NCBI RefSeq assembly: GCF_004565475.1
Contig: NZ_SRHX01000002.1
Location: forward strand, 248,001 to 312,000
Source of the DNA: Lonepinella koalarum
Lineage (GTDB): Bacteria > Pseudomonadota > Gammaproteobacteria > Enterobacterales > Pasteurellaceae
Length of the DNA stretch: 64,000 bases
Reading direction: 5' to 3'
A program made the translations under genes and the position numbers. How positions within the stretch are numbered: the stretch's first letter is position 1; each line of letters opens with the position of its first letter. Below, one piece after another: positions 17,634 through 28,469 of the stretch. Below the pieces are notes generated by a model that was given only the letters and a program-made list of their open reading frames with translations, did no database searches and had not been told where the DNA came from.

Positions 17634-18824
17634 ATGGGGTTTTGGAGTAATTTAAAAGAGAGTTATCAACGCTGGACAACCATTACGCCAAGTAATGTAC
17701 TGTATGACCGCACACTGTTGTGGTTATTTGTGATCTTGCTGTTTATTGGTTTTATTATGGTTACATCAGCATCTATTCCAGTGGGTACTCGTAATGAATT
17801 AGATCCTTTTTATTATGCTAAACGTGATGCCATGAATGTGGTATTGTCTTTTATTGTCTGTTATTTTTTCTTAAAAATTCCGATGGATAAATGGGAAAAA
17901 TACTATATGTGGGTTTTCTTTATTTCCATTATTTTATTGGTGGCGGTGGCGATTCCCGGTATTGGTAAATCAGTCAATGGAGCTAGACGTTGGCTGCCTT
18001 TTCCTTTATTTAGTTTCCAGCCTGCGGAATTTGCTAAGTTAGCTTTAATTTGTTTTTTAGCCAGCTATTTTACTCGCCGTTACGATGAAGTGCGTAGTCG
18101 TAAACTCAGTGCGGTAAAACCTTTCCTTGTAGTGGGGGTAATGGGGGCGTTTTTATTATTACAACCCGATTTAGGTAGTACGGTGGTATTATTCGTGATT
18201 ACCTTTGGATTGTTGTTTATTGTCGGGGCGCATTTTTTACAATTCGTGTTATTAATGGGCTTAGGGGTCGTATTATTTGTGTGGTTAGTATTAACTTCCG
18301 CCTATCGTTTAAAACGTTTAACGGGGTTTATGGATCCTTTCCAAGACCCTTACGGTACAGGGTTTCAGCTGTCTAACTCATTAATGGCATTTGGACGGGG
18401 TGAATTTTTTGGTGAGGGCTTAGGCAATTCTATTCAAAAATTAGAATATTTACCCGAAGCACATACTGACTTTGTGATGGCGGTAATGGGCGAAGAATTT
18501 GGCTTTTTAGGCATATTGTTAATGGTTTTCCTATTAGCTGCTTTGGTTTTCCGAGCCATGAAAATTGGTAAAGAGTCTTTATTATTAGAACAACGTTTTA
18601 AAGGCTTTTTTGCGTTTGGCATTAGCTTTTGGATTTTCTTCCAAGGTTTTGTGAATTTAGGTATGGCGTTAGGCTTATTACCGACCAAAGGGTTAACCTT
18701 TCCGTTAGTCAGTTATGGTGGTTCGAGTGTGATTATTATGTCCATTAGTATTGCCATTTTATTACGGATTGATCATGAAAATAGGCTTATGCGTGGTGGT
18801 CATGCGAGATTACGAGATGATTAA
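17634..18824 (+). CDS. ftsW: Septal peptidoglycan glycosyltransferase FtsW
   Basis: A 396-residue SEDS-family membrane protein that polymerises lipid II at the septum together with FtsI. Markers are about ten hydrophobic segments, NGARRWLPFPLFSFQPAEFAK near residue 120, FLLLQPDLGSTVVL, the large periplasmic loop with QLSNSLMAFGRGEFFGEG and YLPEAHTDFVMAVMGEEFGF, and the C-terminal GLTFPLVSYGGSS. Conserved Asp in the DFVMAVMGEE region matches the SEDS catalytic loop. It sits between murD and murG as usual. Confidence 0.96.
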   Translation: MGFWSNLKESYQRWTTITPSNVLYDRTLLWLFVILLFIGFIMVTSASIPVGTRNELDPFYYAKRDAMNVVLSFIVCYFFLKIPMDKWEKYYMWVFFISIILLVAVAIPGIGKSVNGARRWLPFPLFSFQPAEFAKLALICFLASYFTRRYDEVRSRKLSAVKPFLVVGVMGAFLLLQPDLGSTVVLFVITFGLLFIVGAHFLQFVLLMGLGVVLFVWLVLTSAYRLKRLTGFMDPFQDPYGTGFQLSNSLMAFGRGEFFGEGLGNSIQKLEYLPEAHTDFVMAVMGEEFGFLGILLMVFLLAALVFRAMKIGKESLLLEQRFKGFFAFGISFWIFFQGFVNLGMALGLLPTKGLTFPLVSYGGSSVIIMSISIAILLRIDHENRLMRGGHARLRDD

Positions 18825-18844
18825 AAATTTCGGGGATAAATTAG

Positions 18845-19933
18845 GTGCAACAGAATAGAGAAAAAAAACGATTATTAGTGATGGCAGGTGGCACTGGCGG
18901 TCATGTTTTTCCAGCCATTGCAGTAGCACAATATTTACAGCAACAAGGTTGGCAAATTTGCTGGTTAGGCACCGCTGACCGTATGGAAGCCCAACTTGTC
19001 CCTAAACATGGTATTTCAATTAAATTTATTCAAATTTCTGGCTTGCGTGGTAAAGGTATCGCAGCGTTATTGAAAGCACCTTTTTCGATCACCAAAGCGA
19101 TATTGCAAGCTCGTAAAATTATCCAACAGTATCAACCCCATGCGGTGTTAGGTATGGGCGGTTATGTGTCGGGTCCAGGTGGTATTGCGGCTAAACTTTG
19201 TGGTGTGCCAGTGATTTTACATGAACAAAATGCCGTGGCAGGACTCACCAATAAATGGTTAGCTAAAATTGCCAGAGCGGTATTGCAAGCCTTTCCAACC
19301 GCTTTTCCTGATGCCGAAGTGGTGGGTAATCCAGTACGTGCGGATTTGTTTCAAATGGCAAGTCCAGAACAACGTTTTACGCAACGTTTAGCCCATAATA
19401 ATGGTAAATTAAGAATCCTTGTGGTGGGGGGAAGCCAAGGGGCGAGAGTGTTAAATCAAACCATTCCGCAAGTGGTGGCTCGGTTAGCTGATAAATTGGA
19501 TGTTCGTCATCAAGTTGGGGCAGGTTCGGTAGAAAATGTTACTGCACTTTATCCAGAAAATGTGCGAAGTGCGGTGAAAATTAGTGAATTTATTGATAAT
19601 ATGGCAGAAGCCTACGCTTGGGCGGATTTAGTGATTTGTCGTTCGGGTGCGTTGACAGTATGTGAATTAGCCGCAGTGGGAACGCCAGCGATTTTTGTGC
19701 CGTTCCAACATAAGGATCGTCAACAATATTTAAATGCGAAATATTTGGCAGATGCAAAGGCTGCTTATATCGTTGAGCAAGCAGATTTGAATGTGGATGT
19801 TTTGGTGAAGTTAATCAATGAATTAGATTTAAATAAATTACAGCAAATGGCAATTAATGCAAAATCCATGGCAACGCCGTTGTCTGCTCAACGTGTAGCA
19901 GAAGTGATTATACAAAACGCGAATGAAAAATAA
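18845..19933 (+). CDS. murG: UDP-GlcNAc:lipid I N-acetylglucosaminyltransferase MurG
   Basis: A 362-residue GT-B glycosyltransferase making lipid II at the inner face of the membrane. The N-terminal [17 protein letters not shown] is the classical G-loop. [14 protein letters not shown] and [16 protein letters not shown] follow, then [13 protein letters not shown] in the second domain and [17 protein letters not shown] with [21 protein letters not shown] at the nucleotide-sugar site. I take the GTG at 18845 as start, since the ATG at codon 13 would cut off the first beta strand (KRLLV). A GGGG 7-10 bases before the GTG could serve as ribosome binding site. Confidence 0.95.
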   Translation: MQQNREKKRLLVMAGGTGGHVFPAIAVAQYLQQQGWQICWLGTADRMEAQLVPKHGISIKFIQISGLRGKGIAALLKAPFSITKAILQARKIIQQYQPHAVLGMGGYVSGPGGIAAKLCGVPVILHEQNAVAGLTNKWLAKIARAVLQAFPTAFPDAEVVGNPVRADLFQMASPEQRFTQRLAHNNGKLRILVVGGSQGARVLNQTIPQVVARLADKLDVRHQVGAGSVENVTALYPENVRSAVKISEFIDNMAEAYAWADLVICRSGALTVCELAAVGTPAIFVPFQHKDRQQYLNAKYLADAKAAYIVEQADLNVDVLVKLINELDLNKLQQMAINAKSMATPLSAQRVAEVIIQNANEK

Positions 19934-19951
19934 GGAAGTGAGTTAATAAAA

Positions 19952-21394
19952 ATGACGCAATCACAAGAAGCAATTAGACAAGCAAAAATTAGACAATCCG
20001 TGCCAAGTATGCGACGAGTAAAACAAATTCATTTTGTTGGTATTGGTGGTGCCGGTATGGGCGGTATTGCGGAAGTATTGTTAAATGAGGGCTATGCTGT
20101 CACAGGATCCGATATTGCAGAAAGTGCGGTGACAAATCGCTTAATTTCTTTAGGGGCAAAAATTTATTTTTCTCATCAAGCAGAAAATGTGCAAGATGCC
20201 AGCGTGGTGGTAGTTTCCAGTGCGATTAAGTCAGATAATGTGGAAGTGGTGGCTGCCCATGAAAAACGGATTCCAGTGATTCAACGGGCGCAAATGTTAG
20301 CTGAAATTATGCGTTTCCGTCATGGTATTGCGATTGCAGGAACGCACGGAAAAACCACTACAACGGCGATGATTTCGATGATTTATACGCAAGCAGGTTT
20401 AGATCCGACCTTTGTTAATGGAGGATTAGTGAAATCTGCTGGTACCAATGCCTATTTAGGGGCAAGCCGTTATTTAATTGCCGAGGCAGATGAAAGTGAT
20501 GCTTCATTTTTACATTTACAACCTATGGTATCGGTGGTGACAAATATTGAACCAGACCACATGGAAACCTATCATGGTGATTTTGAAGAAATGAAACGGA
20601 CGTATGTGAATTTCTTACACAATTTACCGTTCTATGGTTTAGCCGTGATGTGTGCGGACGATGCTGTGCTAATGGAATTAGTCCCGCAAGTGGGTCGCCA
20701 AGTGATGACTTATGGTTTTAGTGAAAAAGCGGATTATCGTATTGAAAATTATGAGCAAACGGGTTTTCAAGGACATTATGATGTGATTACCCCAACGGGT
20801 GAGCGAATTAATGTGCTATTAAATGTACCGGGTAAACACAATGCATTAAATGCCACTGCCGCTTTAGTGGTTGCCAAAGAAGAAAGTATTAACAATGATG
20901 CGATTTTAGCCGCCCTTGCCGATTTTCAAGGGGCTGGTCGTCGTTTCGATCAACTGGGTGAGTTTATTCGTCCGAATGGTAAAGTGATGTTGATAGATGA
21001 TTATGGTCATCATCCTACTGAAGTCGGCGTGACCATTCAAGCGGCTCGTTCAGGCTGGCAAAATAAACGGGTCGTGATGATTTTCCAACCGCACCGCTAT
21101 TCTCGTACGCGGGATTTATTTGATGATTTTGTGCAGGTATTGTCGCAAGTAGATGTATTAGTCTTACTTGATGTGTACGCCGCAGGAGAACAACCGATTG
21201 CTGGAGCAGATAGCCGTTCGTTAGCGCGTTCTATTCGTAATTTGGGTAAAGTTGACCCGATTTTTGTGGCGGATCATAGTCAGTTACCTGAAATTATGGA
21301 TCAAATCCTACAAGATGGTGATTTAATTTTGGCACAAGGGGCGGGCAATGTGAGTAAACTTTCTCGCAATCTTGTGGAATTGTGGACGAAATAA
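19952..21394 (+). CDS. murC: UDP-N-acetylmuramate:L-alanine ligase MurC
   Basis: A 480-residue Mur ligase adding the first amino acid, L-alanine. Markers are [18 protein letters not shown] near residue 26, ATP-binding [15 protein letters not shown] near residue 125, [30 protein letters not shown] and the C-terminal [16 protein letters not shown] plus [19 protein letters not shown]. It follows murG by 18 bases; ddl begins 27 bases downstream. Confidence 0.97.
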   Translation: MTQSQEAIRQAKIRQSVPSMRRVKQIHFVGIGGAGMGGIAEVLLNEGYAVTGSDIAESAVTNRLISLGAKIYFSHQAENVQDASVVVVSSAIKSDNVEVVAAHEKRIPVIQRAQMLAEIMRFRHGIAIAGTHGKTTTTAMISMIYTQAGLDPTFVNGGLVKSAGTNAYLGASRYLIAEADESDASFLHLQPMVSVVTNIEPDHMETYHGDFEEMKRTYVNFLHNLPFYGLAVMCADDAVLMELVPQVGRQVMTYGFSEKADYRIENYEQTGFQGHYDVITPTGERINVLLNVPGKHNALNATAALVVAKEESINNDAILAALADFQGAGRRFDQLGEFIRPNGKVMLIDDYGHHPTEVGVTIQAARSGWQNKRVVMIFQPHRYSRTRDLFDDFVQVLSQVDVLVLLDVYAAGEQPIAGADSRSLARSIRNLGKVDPIFVADHSQLPEIMDQILQDGDLILAQGAGNVSKLSRNLVELWTK

Positions 21395-21421
21395 GCAGAA
21401 TAAAAGTAAAGAGATAATTCA

Positions 21422-22345
21422 ATGAAACCATTAAAACAACAAAAAATCGCCGTATTATTAGGTGGCACATCAGCAGAACGTGAAGTTTCCTTAAATTCAG
21501 GGGCTGCTGTACTGCAAGCGTTACGCTCACAAGGCTATGATGCTCACCCACTCGATCCAAAAGAAATTAGCGTAGCTGAATTAAGCGAACAAGGCTTTGA
21601 TCGTGCCTTTAATATTTTGCACGGACGGGGTGGCGAAGACGGTGTGATTCAAGGTGTATTGGAACAAATTGGTTTGCCATATACGGGTTGTGGCGTCATG
21701 ACATCTGCATTAACCATGGATAAAATGCGAACTAAAATGTTATGGAAAGGCTTTGGTTTACCGATTGCTGATATGGAAATTGTCACTAAAAACACCGCAC
21801 TTTCACTCGATCCACAAGCGGTGGTAGCGCGCTTAGGCTTGCCATTAATGGTAAAACCTTCACGTGAAGGCTCCAGCGTTGGGTTGACTAAAGTCAAAGC
21901 GGCAGAAGATTTAAAAGCCGCAGTAGAGTTAGCCCTACAACATGATGATACGGTATTAATTGAAGAATGGTTGTCTGGTGATGAATTAACCGTGCCAGTC
22001 TTAGGTGATGAAGTGTTGCCAGCGGTACAAATTGTCCCCGAGGGGGAATTTTATGATTATGAGGCGAAATATATTTCCGATAATACACAATATATTTGTC
22101 CGATGCCATTAAGTGATGAACGTTGGCAAGAGTTGCGTAGTTTGGTGAAACGTGCTTATGACGTGGTTGGCTGTCGTGGTTGGAGCCGGATTGATGTGAT
22201 GACCGATAGCAAAGGGAATTTCCGTTTAGTAGAAGTGAATACCACACCAGGGATGACGAGCCATAGTTTATTTCCAAAATCAGCTAAAACGGTGGGTTAT
22301 TCTTTTGCGCAGTTAGTAGAAAAAATCTTGGAGTTAAGTGTTTAA
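21422..22345 (+). CDS. ddlB: D-alanine:D-alanine ligase
   Basis: A 307-residue ATP-grasp enzyme making D-Ala-D-Ala, the substrate of MurF. Markers are [17 protein letters not shown] at the N-terminus, [15 protein letters not shown] near residue 62, [19 protein letters not shown] near residue 140, and the catalytic end [21 protein letters not shown]. The DdlB name is given from its location inside the dcw cluster. Its stop overlaps the ftsQ start by one base (TAATG). Confidence 0.95.
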   Translation: MKPLKQQKIAVLLGGTSAEREVSLNSGAAVLQALRSQGYDAHPLDPKEISVAELSEQGFDRAFNILHGRGGEDGVIQGVLEQIGLPYTGCGVMTSALTMDKMRTKMLWKGFGLPIADMEIVTKNTALSLDPQAVVARLGLPLMVKPSREGSSVGLTKVKAAEDLKAAVELALQHDDTVLIEEWLSGDELTVPVLGDEVLPAVQIVPEGEFYDYEAKYISDNTQYICPMPLSDERWQELRSLVKRAYDVVGCRGWSRIDVMTDSKGNFRLVEVNTTPGMTSHSLFPKSAKTVGYSFAQLVEKILELSV

Positions 22346-23118
22346 TGTCCGTGATTAAACGTAAATCGAAGCAGAAAACAGCCAAAATGCCAGAGTTTGA
22401 TCTGAAAAGTTTAATTCAGATCAAACCATTGCTTTTGCTATTGTGCTTAGGTTTGCTATATTATACTTATACCAACTGGCAAGCATGGTTAGAGAAATTG
22501 GATGACAAACCGATTAGTGCTTTTGCGTTGTTAGGTTCGCCACAATATACAACCTATTCAGATGTACGCGATCAAATTTTACAAATGGGTGAATTAAAAG
22601 GTTTTTTCGGGCAAGATGTGAATGCGGTGCGAGACCAAATTCAGAGTATGCCTTGGATAAAAGGAGCGCTAGTTCGTAAAATTTGGCCTGATCGGTTAAG
22701 TATTTTAGTTATAGAATATACGCCAGTAGCTTATTGGAATGAGAATGAATTTGTTGCCAGTGATGGTACCGTGTTTAGCTTACCCTTTGATAAACTAAAA
22801 AATACTGATATGCCACGGTTATTTGGCTTAGATTACCAAAGTAAGGAAGTACTAGAAGCGTGGTATAAAATTTATAAAGACTTAAAAGCAAAAAATTTAA
22901 GCCTAAAAACCTTAGCAGTAAACGAACGAGGTTCTTGGGAGATTATGTTAGATAACGACATTACCTTAAAATTAGGACGTGGTGAGTGGAAAAGCAAAAT
23001 TGATCGTTTTGTGACGATTTATCCACAAATTGAAGTGCCGGAAAATAAAAAAATTAATTATGTTGATCTAAGATATAAAGTGGGTGCGGCAGTGAATTTC
23101 ACTGATATTATTAAATAA
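22345..23118 (+). CDS. ftsQ: Cell division protein FtsQ
   Basis: A 257-residue bitopic divisome protein. A basic cytoplasmic tail precedes one membrane segment ([17 protein letters not shown], about residues 33-49). A POTRA domain follows ([21 protein letters not shown], with [20 protein letters not shown]), then the FtsQ/DivIB region. The segment [19 protein letters not shown] near the end matches the conserved FtsQ block that contacts FtsB. It overlaps ddl by one base; ftsA begins 17 bases after it. Confidence 0.94.
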   Translation: MSVIKRKSKQKTAKMPEFDLKSLIQIKPLLLLLCLGLLYYTYTNWQAWLEKLDDKPISAFALLGSPQYTTYSDVRDQILQMGELKGFFGQDVNAVRDQIQSMPWIKGALVRKIWPDRLSILVIEYTPVAYWNENEFVASDGTVFSLPFDKLKNTDMPRLFGLDYQSKEVLEAWYKIYKDLKAKNLSLKTLAVNERGSWEIMLDNDITLKLGRGEWKSKIDRFVTIYPQIEVPENKKINYVDLRYKVGAAVNFTDIIK

Positions 23119-23135
23119 ATAGCGAAGTGATGAAT

Positions 23136-24428
23136 ATGGCAAAAATTGTAGAATCAAAAACCATTGTAGGATTAGAAGTCGGCACATCAAAAGTGGTGGC
23201 GGTGGTAGGCGAGATATTACCTGATGGCGTAGTGAATGTGCTGGGTTATGGCAGTTGTCCATCTAAAGGCATTGATAAAGGTAGCATTACAGATTTATCT
23301 GCGGTGGTGAAATCTATTCAACGAGCCATTGAAAGTGCGGAAGCAGTCGCAGATTGTCAAATTATATCCGTCACCCTTGCAATTACTGGAAAACATATTC
23401 AAAGCCTAAATGATAGCGGTCTTGAACCCATTGCCAACAACGAAGTGACGCAAGATGAAATAGATGCCGCCATGCACACTGCGAGTTCGGTTAAATTGCC
23501 CGAAGGCTTGTCTTTATTACACGTTATTCCACAAGAATATGCCGTCGATCAGCAACAAAATATTAAGAATCCATTAGGTTTACAAGGCATGCGTTTAAAA
23601 GCACAGGCGCATTTAATTGGTTGTCATCAAGCTTGGTTAAGTAATCTACAAAAAGCGGTAGAGCAGTGTGGTTTAAAAGTAGATAAAGTCGTCTTTTCTG
23701 GCTTGGCATCAAGTTATTCGGTGTTAACTGAAGATGAGAAAGATTTAGGCGTTTGCTTGGTGGATTTTGGGGCAGGTTCCATGGATATTATGGTATATAC
23801 CAATGGAGCATTACGTTACAGCAAGGTGATCCCTTATGGGGGGAATGATATTACTGATTTTGTGGCTCAGAGTTTAACCACATCTCGTCATGAAGCCGAA
23901 AATATTAAAATTAACTACGGAAGTGCGGTGAATCCTAGCCAAGATTTAATTGAACATTTTGCCAAGAAAAAGGTCGAAGTAGCAGGACTTGGCGGAACGA
24001 CTGCACGTACCTTTAGCAAAGCGCAAATTGTAGATGTGACATCAAAATGTTATGCTGATTTGTTGTTTGTGGTAAAAAATGAGTTAGATAATTTACGCCA
24101 AGAGCTAATTAAGAAAGATATTAAAGCGGATTTAATTGCAGGTGTTGTGTTAACTGGTGGTGGGGCAAATATGGAAGATATTGCAAAATGTGCCACGGAA
24201 ATTTTTGGCTTTCATGTTCGTGTTGGTCATCCATTGAATATCACAGGATTAACGGATTATGTGAATAAACCACAATATGCGACTGTACTCGGTTTGTTAC
24301 AATATAGTCATCATAATGATGAAGAAAATACTCGATTAATAGAAAGTTTTACATCCGAAGGCAGTTTTTTAGGCTCAATTTGGGGTGGAATGAAAGAAAT
24401 TTTGAAGAAAGTTGGCTCTGAGTTTTGA
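23136..24428 (+). CDS. ftsA: Cell division protein FtsA
   Basis: A 430-residue actin-like ATPase that ties FtsZ to the membrane. Markers are [20 protein letters not shown] (phosphate 1), the 1C domain with [36 protein letters not shown] (phosphate 2), and [20 protein letters not shown] (adenosine). The C-terminal [18 protein letters not shown] is the amphipathic membrane-targeting helix. GTG 23127, ATG 23130 and ATG 23136 are all in frame. I prefer 23136 because it has GAAG at 8-base spacing and matches the E. coli N-terminal length. Confidence 0.95.
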   Translation: MAKIVESKTIVGLEVGTSKVVAVVGEILPDGVVNVLGYGSCPSKGIDKGSITDLSAVVKSIQRAIESAEAVADCQIISVTLAITGKHIQSLNDSGLEPIANNEVTQDEIDAAMHTASSVKLPEGLSLLHVIPQEYAVDQQQNIKNPLGLQGMRLKAQAHLIGCHQAWLSNLQKAVEQCGLKVDKVVFSGLASSYSVLTEDEKDLGVCLVDFGAGSMDIMVYTNGALRYSKVIPYGGNDITDFVAQSLTTSRHEAENIKINYGSAVNPSQDLIEHFAKKKVEVAGLGGTTARTFSKAQIVDVTSKCYADLLFVVKNELDNLRQELIKKDIKADLIAGVVLTGGGANMEDIAKCATEIFGFHVRVGHPLNITGLTDYVNKPQYATVLGLLQYSHHNDEENTRLIESFTSEGSFLGSIWGGMKEILKKVGSEF

Positions 24429-24477
24429 TAATTTTGCATTTTTCATCTACAATAGGAAGAATTTTAGAATAATTTAT

Positions 24478-24500
24478 GTGCTAGGCTCTTTTGGTAGCAC
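24478..24500 (+). other. Small hairpin just before the ftsZ ribosome binding site
   Basis: GTGCTA (24478-24483) pairs with TAGCAC (24495-24500) around an 11-base loop, ending just before CGGAGAA and 15 bases before the ftsZ ATG. It may tune ftsZ translation or mark RNA processing; this is inference. Confidence 0.4.
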
Positions 24501-24515
24501 CCACGGAGAATATAA

Positions 24516-25712
24516 ATGTTTGACCCGGTACAATATGATTTTGATGATGAAGTCGGTCGCACGCTGATTAAAGTAGTTGGTGTTGGTGGCGGTGGAGGTA
24601 ATGCCGTCAACCATATGGTAGATAGTTTACTGAATAATGGTGGCTCACTTGTGGGAGAAGATTCTCTTGCGAGTGATGAACATGGTGAGATTATCTTCTA
24701 TGCAGTAAATACGGATGCGCAGGCTTTACGCAAAAGTAAGGTTCAGCAAACAGTACAAATCGGTGCAGAAACCACTCGTGGTTTAGGGGCTGGCGCGAAT
24801 CCAAATGTAGGGCGTAAAGCTGCCGAAGACGATCAAGAAGCGATTCGAGCGATGCTTGAGGGCGCGGATATGGTGTTTATTGCAGCAGGTATGGGAGGTG
24901 GTACCGGTACTGGTGCTGCGCCTATTGTTGCACAAGTCGCAAAAGAGTTAGGCATTCTTACCGTTGCGGTGGTGACTAAACCATTTTCTTTTGAAGGTAA
25001 AAAACGCATGGCGTTTGCGGAATTGGGTATTAAAGAGCTATCCAAGCATGTGGATTCTTTAATTAGTATTCCGAATGAAAAATTATTAAAGGTATTAGGT
25101 AAAAATACTACTTTAGTTCAAGCATTTTCTACGGTAAATGATATTCTTCGTAATGCTGTGACGGGTATTTCTGATATGATTACTGCACCGGGATTAATTA
25201 ACGTTGACTTTGCTGATGTGCGTACTGTTATGTCAGAAATGGGACGTGCTATGATGGGTTCTGGTATCGCCAAAGGTGCATCAAGTGATGGACGTGCTGA
25301 AAAAGCTGCTCAAGATGCTGTGGCCAGTCCATTGTTAGAAGATGTTGATTTATCTGGTGCTAAAGGGGTATTAGTTAATATTACCGCTGGTTTAGATTTG
25401 GGTTTAGATGAATTTTATGCGGTAGGTGATATTATTCGTTCTTTCGCTTCGGATGAGGCAACCGTAGTGGTGGGTACCAGCTTAGTACCAGAAATGTCAG
25501 ATGAAATTCGTGTGACCATTGTTGCTACGGGGATTGGTGATGTGGAAGAGCCTGTGGCGGCAGTCACACAAACAGTTGGTCAGGTAAGACAACCGTCTGG
25601 ATTACCAGAGCAACAAACTTCAACATATCAAAAGCCACTTGAAACAACACGACCAACACCATTAAATAATGATGTGTTTAAGCCTGCTTTTTTACGTGGT
25701 AATAATAGCTAA
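24516..25712 (+). CDS. ftsZ: Cell division GTPase FtsZ
   Basis: A 398-residue tubulin-like GTPase forming the Z ring. The GTP-binding [14 protein letters not shown] is near residue 22 and the tubulin signature [10 protein letters not shown] near residue 130. The synergy loop [20 protein letters not shown] is intact. The C-terminal conserved peptide ends [12 protein letters not shown] and would bind FtsA and ZipA. Between HMV and FYAVNTDAQ there are about 16 more residues than in E. coli. I recall H. influenzae FtsZ having a similar insertion, so this is probably a family trait. Confidence 0.96.
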   Translation: MFDPVQYDFDDEVGRTLIKVVGVGGGGGNAVNHMVDSLLNNGGSLVGEDSLASDEHGEIIFYAVNTDAQALRKSKVQQTVQIGAETTRGLGAGANPNVGRKAAEDDQEAIRAMLEGADMVFIAAGMGGGTGTGAAPIVAQVAKELGILTVAVVTKPFSFEGKKRMAFAELGIKELSKHVDSLISIPNEKLLKVLGKNTTLVQAFSTVNDILRNAVTGISDMITAPGLINVDFADVRTVMSEMGRAMMGSGIAKGASSDGRAEKAAQDAVASPLLEDVDLSGAKGVLVNITAGLDLGLDEFYAVGDIIRSFASDEATVVVGTSLVPEMSDEIRVTIVATGIGDVEEPVAAVTQTVGQVRQPSGLPEQQTSTYQKPLETTRPTPLNNDVFKPAFLRGNNS

Positions 25713-25752
25713 AATAAAATGTTAATCATTTTGTAAAAAGTTGAGAAAAAAT

Positions 25753-26670
25753 ATGATTAAACAAAGAACATTAAAACAAAGCATTAAAGTGACCGGTGTG
25801 GGATTGCACAGCGGTAATAAAGTGACTTTGCATTTACGCCCAGCTGCAGTGAATACAGGGGTGATTTATTGTCGTACCGATCTTAATCCGCCCGTCAGTT
25901 TCTCTGCAGAGGCAAAAGCTGTACGTGATACCATGCTTTGTACTTGTTTAGTGAATGATCAAGGTGTGCGTATTTCTACCGTTGAACATCTTAATGCCGC
26001 GTTAGCAGGCTTAGGCATTGATAATGTAATTATTGAAGTAGATGCGCCGGAAATTCCGATTATGGATGGTAGTGCTAGCCCGTTTATTTATTTATTGCTT
26101 GATGCGGGCATTGAAGAACAAGATGCGGCGAAAAAATTTATTCGTGTGAAGAAAACTGTACGAGTAGAAGACGGTGATAAATGGGCAGAAATTAAGCCTT
26201 ATAGCGGTTTCCGTTTAAATTTCACGATTGATTTTAATCATCCAGCGATTCCTAAAAAATTAAGCCATTACAAATTGGATTTTTCTGCACAAAATTTTGT
26301 ACAACAAATTAGCCGTGCAAGAACCTTTGCGTTTATGAAAGATATTGAATATCTCCAGTCACAAGGATTGGCTTTAGGTGGTAGTTTGGATAATGCTATC
26401 GTATTAGATAATTACCGTGTGCTCAACGAAGATGGACTACGTTTTAAAGATGAATTAGTTCGCCATAAAATGTTGGATTCTATCGGTGATTTATATATGT
26501 GTGGTTACAACCTTATTGGTGAGTTTAGTGCATATAAATCTGGTCACGGCTTAAATAACAAATTGTTACGAGCCTTATTAGATAATCAAGAAGCATGGGA
26601 ATTCGTCACCTTTGGAGATAAACAAGCTGTACCAAAAGGTTATGTAATAACACAGCAAGTGTTAATTTAA
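25753..26670 (+). CDS. lpxC: UDP-3-O-acyl-N-acetylglucosamine deacetylase LpxC
   Basis: A 305-residue zinc amidase, the first committed step of lipid A synthesis. [21 protein letters not shown] at the start is nearly identical to E. coli. Zinc ligands are His79 ([12 protein letters not shown]) and the His and Asp of [10 protein letters not shown]. Length equals the E. coli enzyme (305). The ATG at 25753 is preferred over an in-frame TTG at 25741. It closes the dcw cluster and is followed by a hairpin terminator. Confidence 0.97.
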   Translation: MIKQRTLKQSIKVTGVGLHSGNKVTLHLRPAAVNTGVIYCRTDLNPPVSFSAEAKAVRDTMLCTCLVNDQGVRISTVEHLNAALAGLGIDNVIIEVDAPEIPIMDGSASPFIYLLLDAGIEEQDAAKKFIRVKKTVRVEDGDKWAEIKPYSGFRLNFTIDFNHPAIPKKLSHYKLDFSAQNFVQQISRARTFAFMKDIEYLQSQGLALGGSLDNAIVLDNYRVLNEDGLRFKDELVRHKMLDSIGDLYMCGYNLIGEFSAYKSGHGLNNKLLRALLDNQEAWEFVTFGDKQAVPKGYVITQQVLI

Positions 26671-26683
26671 TAAAATTTATCAA

Positions 26684-26715
26684 AAAGCTATACTTTTCTG
26701 AGTGTGGCTTTTTTT
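26684..26715 (+). terminator. Terminator after lpxC (end of dcw cluster)
   Basis: AAAGCTATACT pairs with AGTGTGGCTTT (11 bp, two G-U pairs) around TTTCTG, followed by a T run. It starts 13 bases after the lpxC stop. Confidence 0.82.
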
Positions 26716-26746
26716 GTCTTTATCATTCCATCTAGAAGGACTTATT

Positions 26747-28393
26747 ATGAAAATTTTACCAAAAATGACCGCGCTTTCTATGGCATTACTCACTGCTTCT
26801 GCCATGGCATACCAACAAGATAAGGTTTACCATTTTACTGTATTACATACTAATGATTTACATGGACACTTTGCCCCAAATGATAAAGGCGAATTTGGTT
26901 TAGCCGCACAAAAAACATTAGTTGATCAGATCAAAACAGAAGTTGAAAAACAAGGTGGATCAGTGATCTTGTTAAATGCTGGGGATGTTAATACTGGTGT
27001 ACCTGAGTCAGATTCTCAGAATGCCGAGCCTGATTTTAAGACGATGAATATGGTCGGTTATGAAGCGATGACATTAGGTAATCATGAATTTGATAATCCA
27101 TTGCAATTGTTGGATATGCAAGAAAAATGGGCGGAATTCCCGTTCTTATCAGCGAATATTTATTTGAAAAAAAGCGGTAAACATTTGGTAAAACCTTATA
27201 CTATTTTGAATAAGCAGGATTTAAAAATTGCGGTGGTAGGATTAACCACAGAAGACACGGCAATATTAGGTAATCCTGAATATATGAATTTGATTCGTTT
27301 TGATGATCCAACAGAAACTGCTAAAAAAGTGTTGGCGGAGTTAGCGCAAAATGAAAAGCCAGATGTGAAAATTGCTCTGACCCATATGGGTTATTACTAT
27401 GATGGTAAATTTGGTTCAAATGCTCCGGGTGATGTATCCATGGCTCGTAAATTGGATAAGGGGGCGTTTGATATGATTATTGGGGCACATACCCATGATC
27501 CTGTTTGTGTGGATGAAAAGGGAGTATGGATTGAGGACTACAAACCAACAGATCCTTGTAAACCAGATTACCAAAATGGTAGTTGGATTATGCAAGCTCA
27601 TGAATGGGGTAAATATGTTGGGCGTGCAGATTTCAGTTTTAAAAATGGTGAATTAAAACTTGAACATTATCAATTAATTCCAGTAAATTTAAAGAAAAAA
27701 GTACAAACGGCAGATGGTAAAACCGAATATCAATTTTATACAGAAGAAATTCCACAAGATCCAGAAGTAGCAAAATTAGTTGAATCTTACCAAGCAAAAG
27801 GTAATGAATTATTGGGTGAAAAAGTCGGTACTGTCAAAGGTAAATTAGAAGGGGAACGTTCGGTGGTTCGCTTTAAACAAACTAATTTAGGGCGTTTAGT
27901 GGCAGAAGTTGAGCGTGACAAAGTGAATGCAGATATTGGGTTGGTCAATTCCGGTATAGTACGTGATTCAATTAATGAAGGCGAAGTGACTTATCGTGAT
28001 GTGTTGAAAGTATTACCTTTTGGTAATGCAGTAAGTTACGCTGATTTAACGGGACAAGAACTACAAGACTACTTAAACGTGGTGGCATTAAAAGAAACTG
28101 ATTCTGGTGGCTATCCGCAATTTGTTGGAATTTCCATGGTGGTAGATTATGCCAATAAAACTGTTACGGAGATTAAAGTCAAAGGCGAGCCATTAGATTT
28201 GAGCAAAAAATATCGTTTATCTTTGCCAAATTATAGTGCCTCAGGTGGTGACGGCTATCCAGTATTGAAAAATCATCCAACCTATGTGGATTCTGGCTTT
28301 ATTGATGCAGATGTAATGAAACAATATTTACAAAAGCATTCACCATTGGATGCCAGCAAATTTGAGCCAAAAGGCGAGATTATTTATCGTTAA
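26747..28393 (+). CDS. ushA: UshA-type periplasmic 5'-nucleotidase / UDP-sugar hydrolase
   Basis: A 548-residue exported metallophosphoesterase. A signal peptide (MKILPKMTALSMALLTASA, cut near MAY) precedes the catalytic domain with metal motifs HTNDLHGHF, GDVNTGVPESD, GNHEFD, THMG and GAHTHD. A C-terminal substrate-specificity domain follows (GTVKGKLEGERSVVRFKQTN, NSGIVRDSINEG, SGGDGYPVL). It would degrade extracellular nucleotides or UDP-sugars. The match runs end to end with E. coli UshA (QNGSWIMQAHEWGKYVGRAD), so I prefer UshA over the NAD-utilising NadN paralog, but NAD breakdown cannot be excluded. The ATG at 26747 has AGAAGGA 6 bases upstream. Confidence 0.9.
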   Translation: MKILPKMTALSMALLTASAMAYQQDKVYHFTVLHTNDLHGHFAPNDKGEFGLAAQKTLVDQIKTEVEKQGGSVILLNAGDVNTGVPESDSQNAEPDFKTMNMVGYEAMTLGNHEFDNPLQLLDMQEKWAEFPFLSANIYLKKSGKHLVKPYTILNKQDLKIAVVGLTTEDTAILGNPEYMNLIRFDDPTETAKKVLAELAQNEKPDVKIALTHMGYYYDGKFGSNAPGDVSMARKLDKGAFDMIIGAHTHDPVCVDEKGVWIEDYKPTDPCKPDYQNGSWIMQAHEWGKYVGRADFSFKNGELKLEHYQLIPVNLKKKVQTADGKTEYQFYTEEIPQDPEVAKLVESYQAKGNELLGEKVGTVKGKLEGERSVVRFKQTNLGRLVAEVERDKVNADIGLVNSGIVRDSINEGEVTYRDVLKVLPFGNAVSYADLTGQELQDYLNVVALKETDSGGYPQFVGISMVVDYANKTVTEIKVKGEPLDLSKKYRLSLPNYSASGGDGYPVLKNHPTYVDSGFIDADVMKQYLQKHSPLDASKFEPKGEIIYR

Positions 28394-28407
28394 TGTTAGC
28401 CCTATGC

Positions 28408-28440
28408 TATAATCGGGTCTGTTGAAAGTTCATCAGACCC
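28408..28440 (+). promoter_or_regulatory. Extended -10 promoter and 5' hairpin of pheA
   Basis: TATGCTATAAT (TATAAT at 28408-28413, preceded by an extended TGC) forms a strong-looking -10 just after the ushA stop. A hairpin follows at once, GGGTCTG (28415-28421) with CAGACCC (28434-28440), then TCATTTTTATT. It could be a 5' stabilising hairpin, the ushA terminator, or an attenuator stem. I see no Phe-rich leader peptide between promoter and hairpin, so classical pheA attenuation is not supported. Confidence 0.5.
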
Positions 28441-28469
28441 TCATTTTTATTACAGGATATTTTTATTTT

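Noticed and set aside
25741-25752. TTG start for LpxC
   Set aside because: The ATG at 25753 gives the exact E. coli-like N-terminus MIKQRTLK.
28422-28469. N-terminal extension of PheA
   Set aside because: The extra 16 codons cover the leader hairpin; the protein from 28470 matches the family start.
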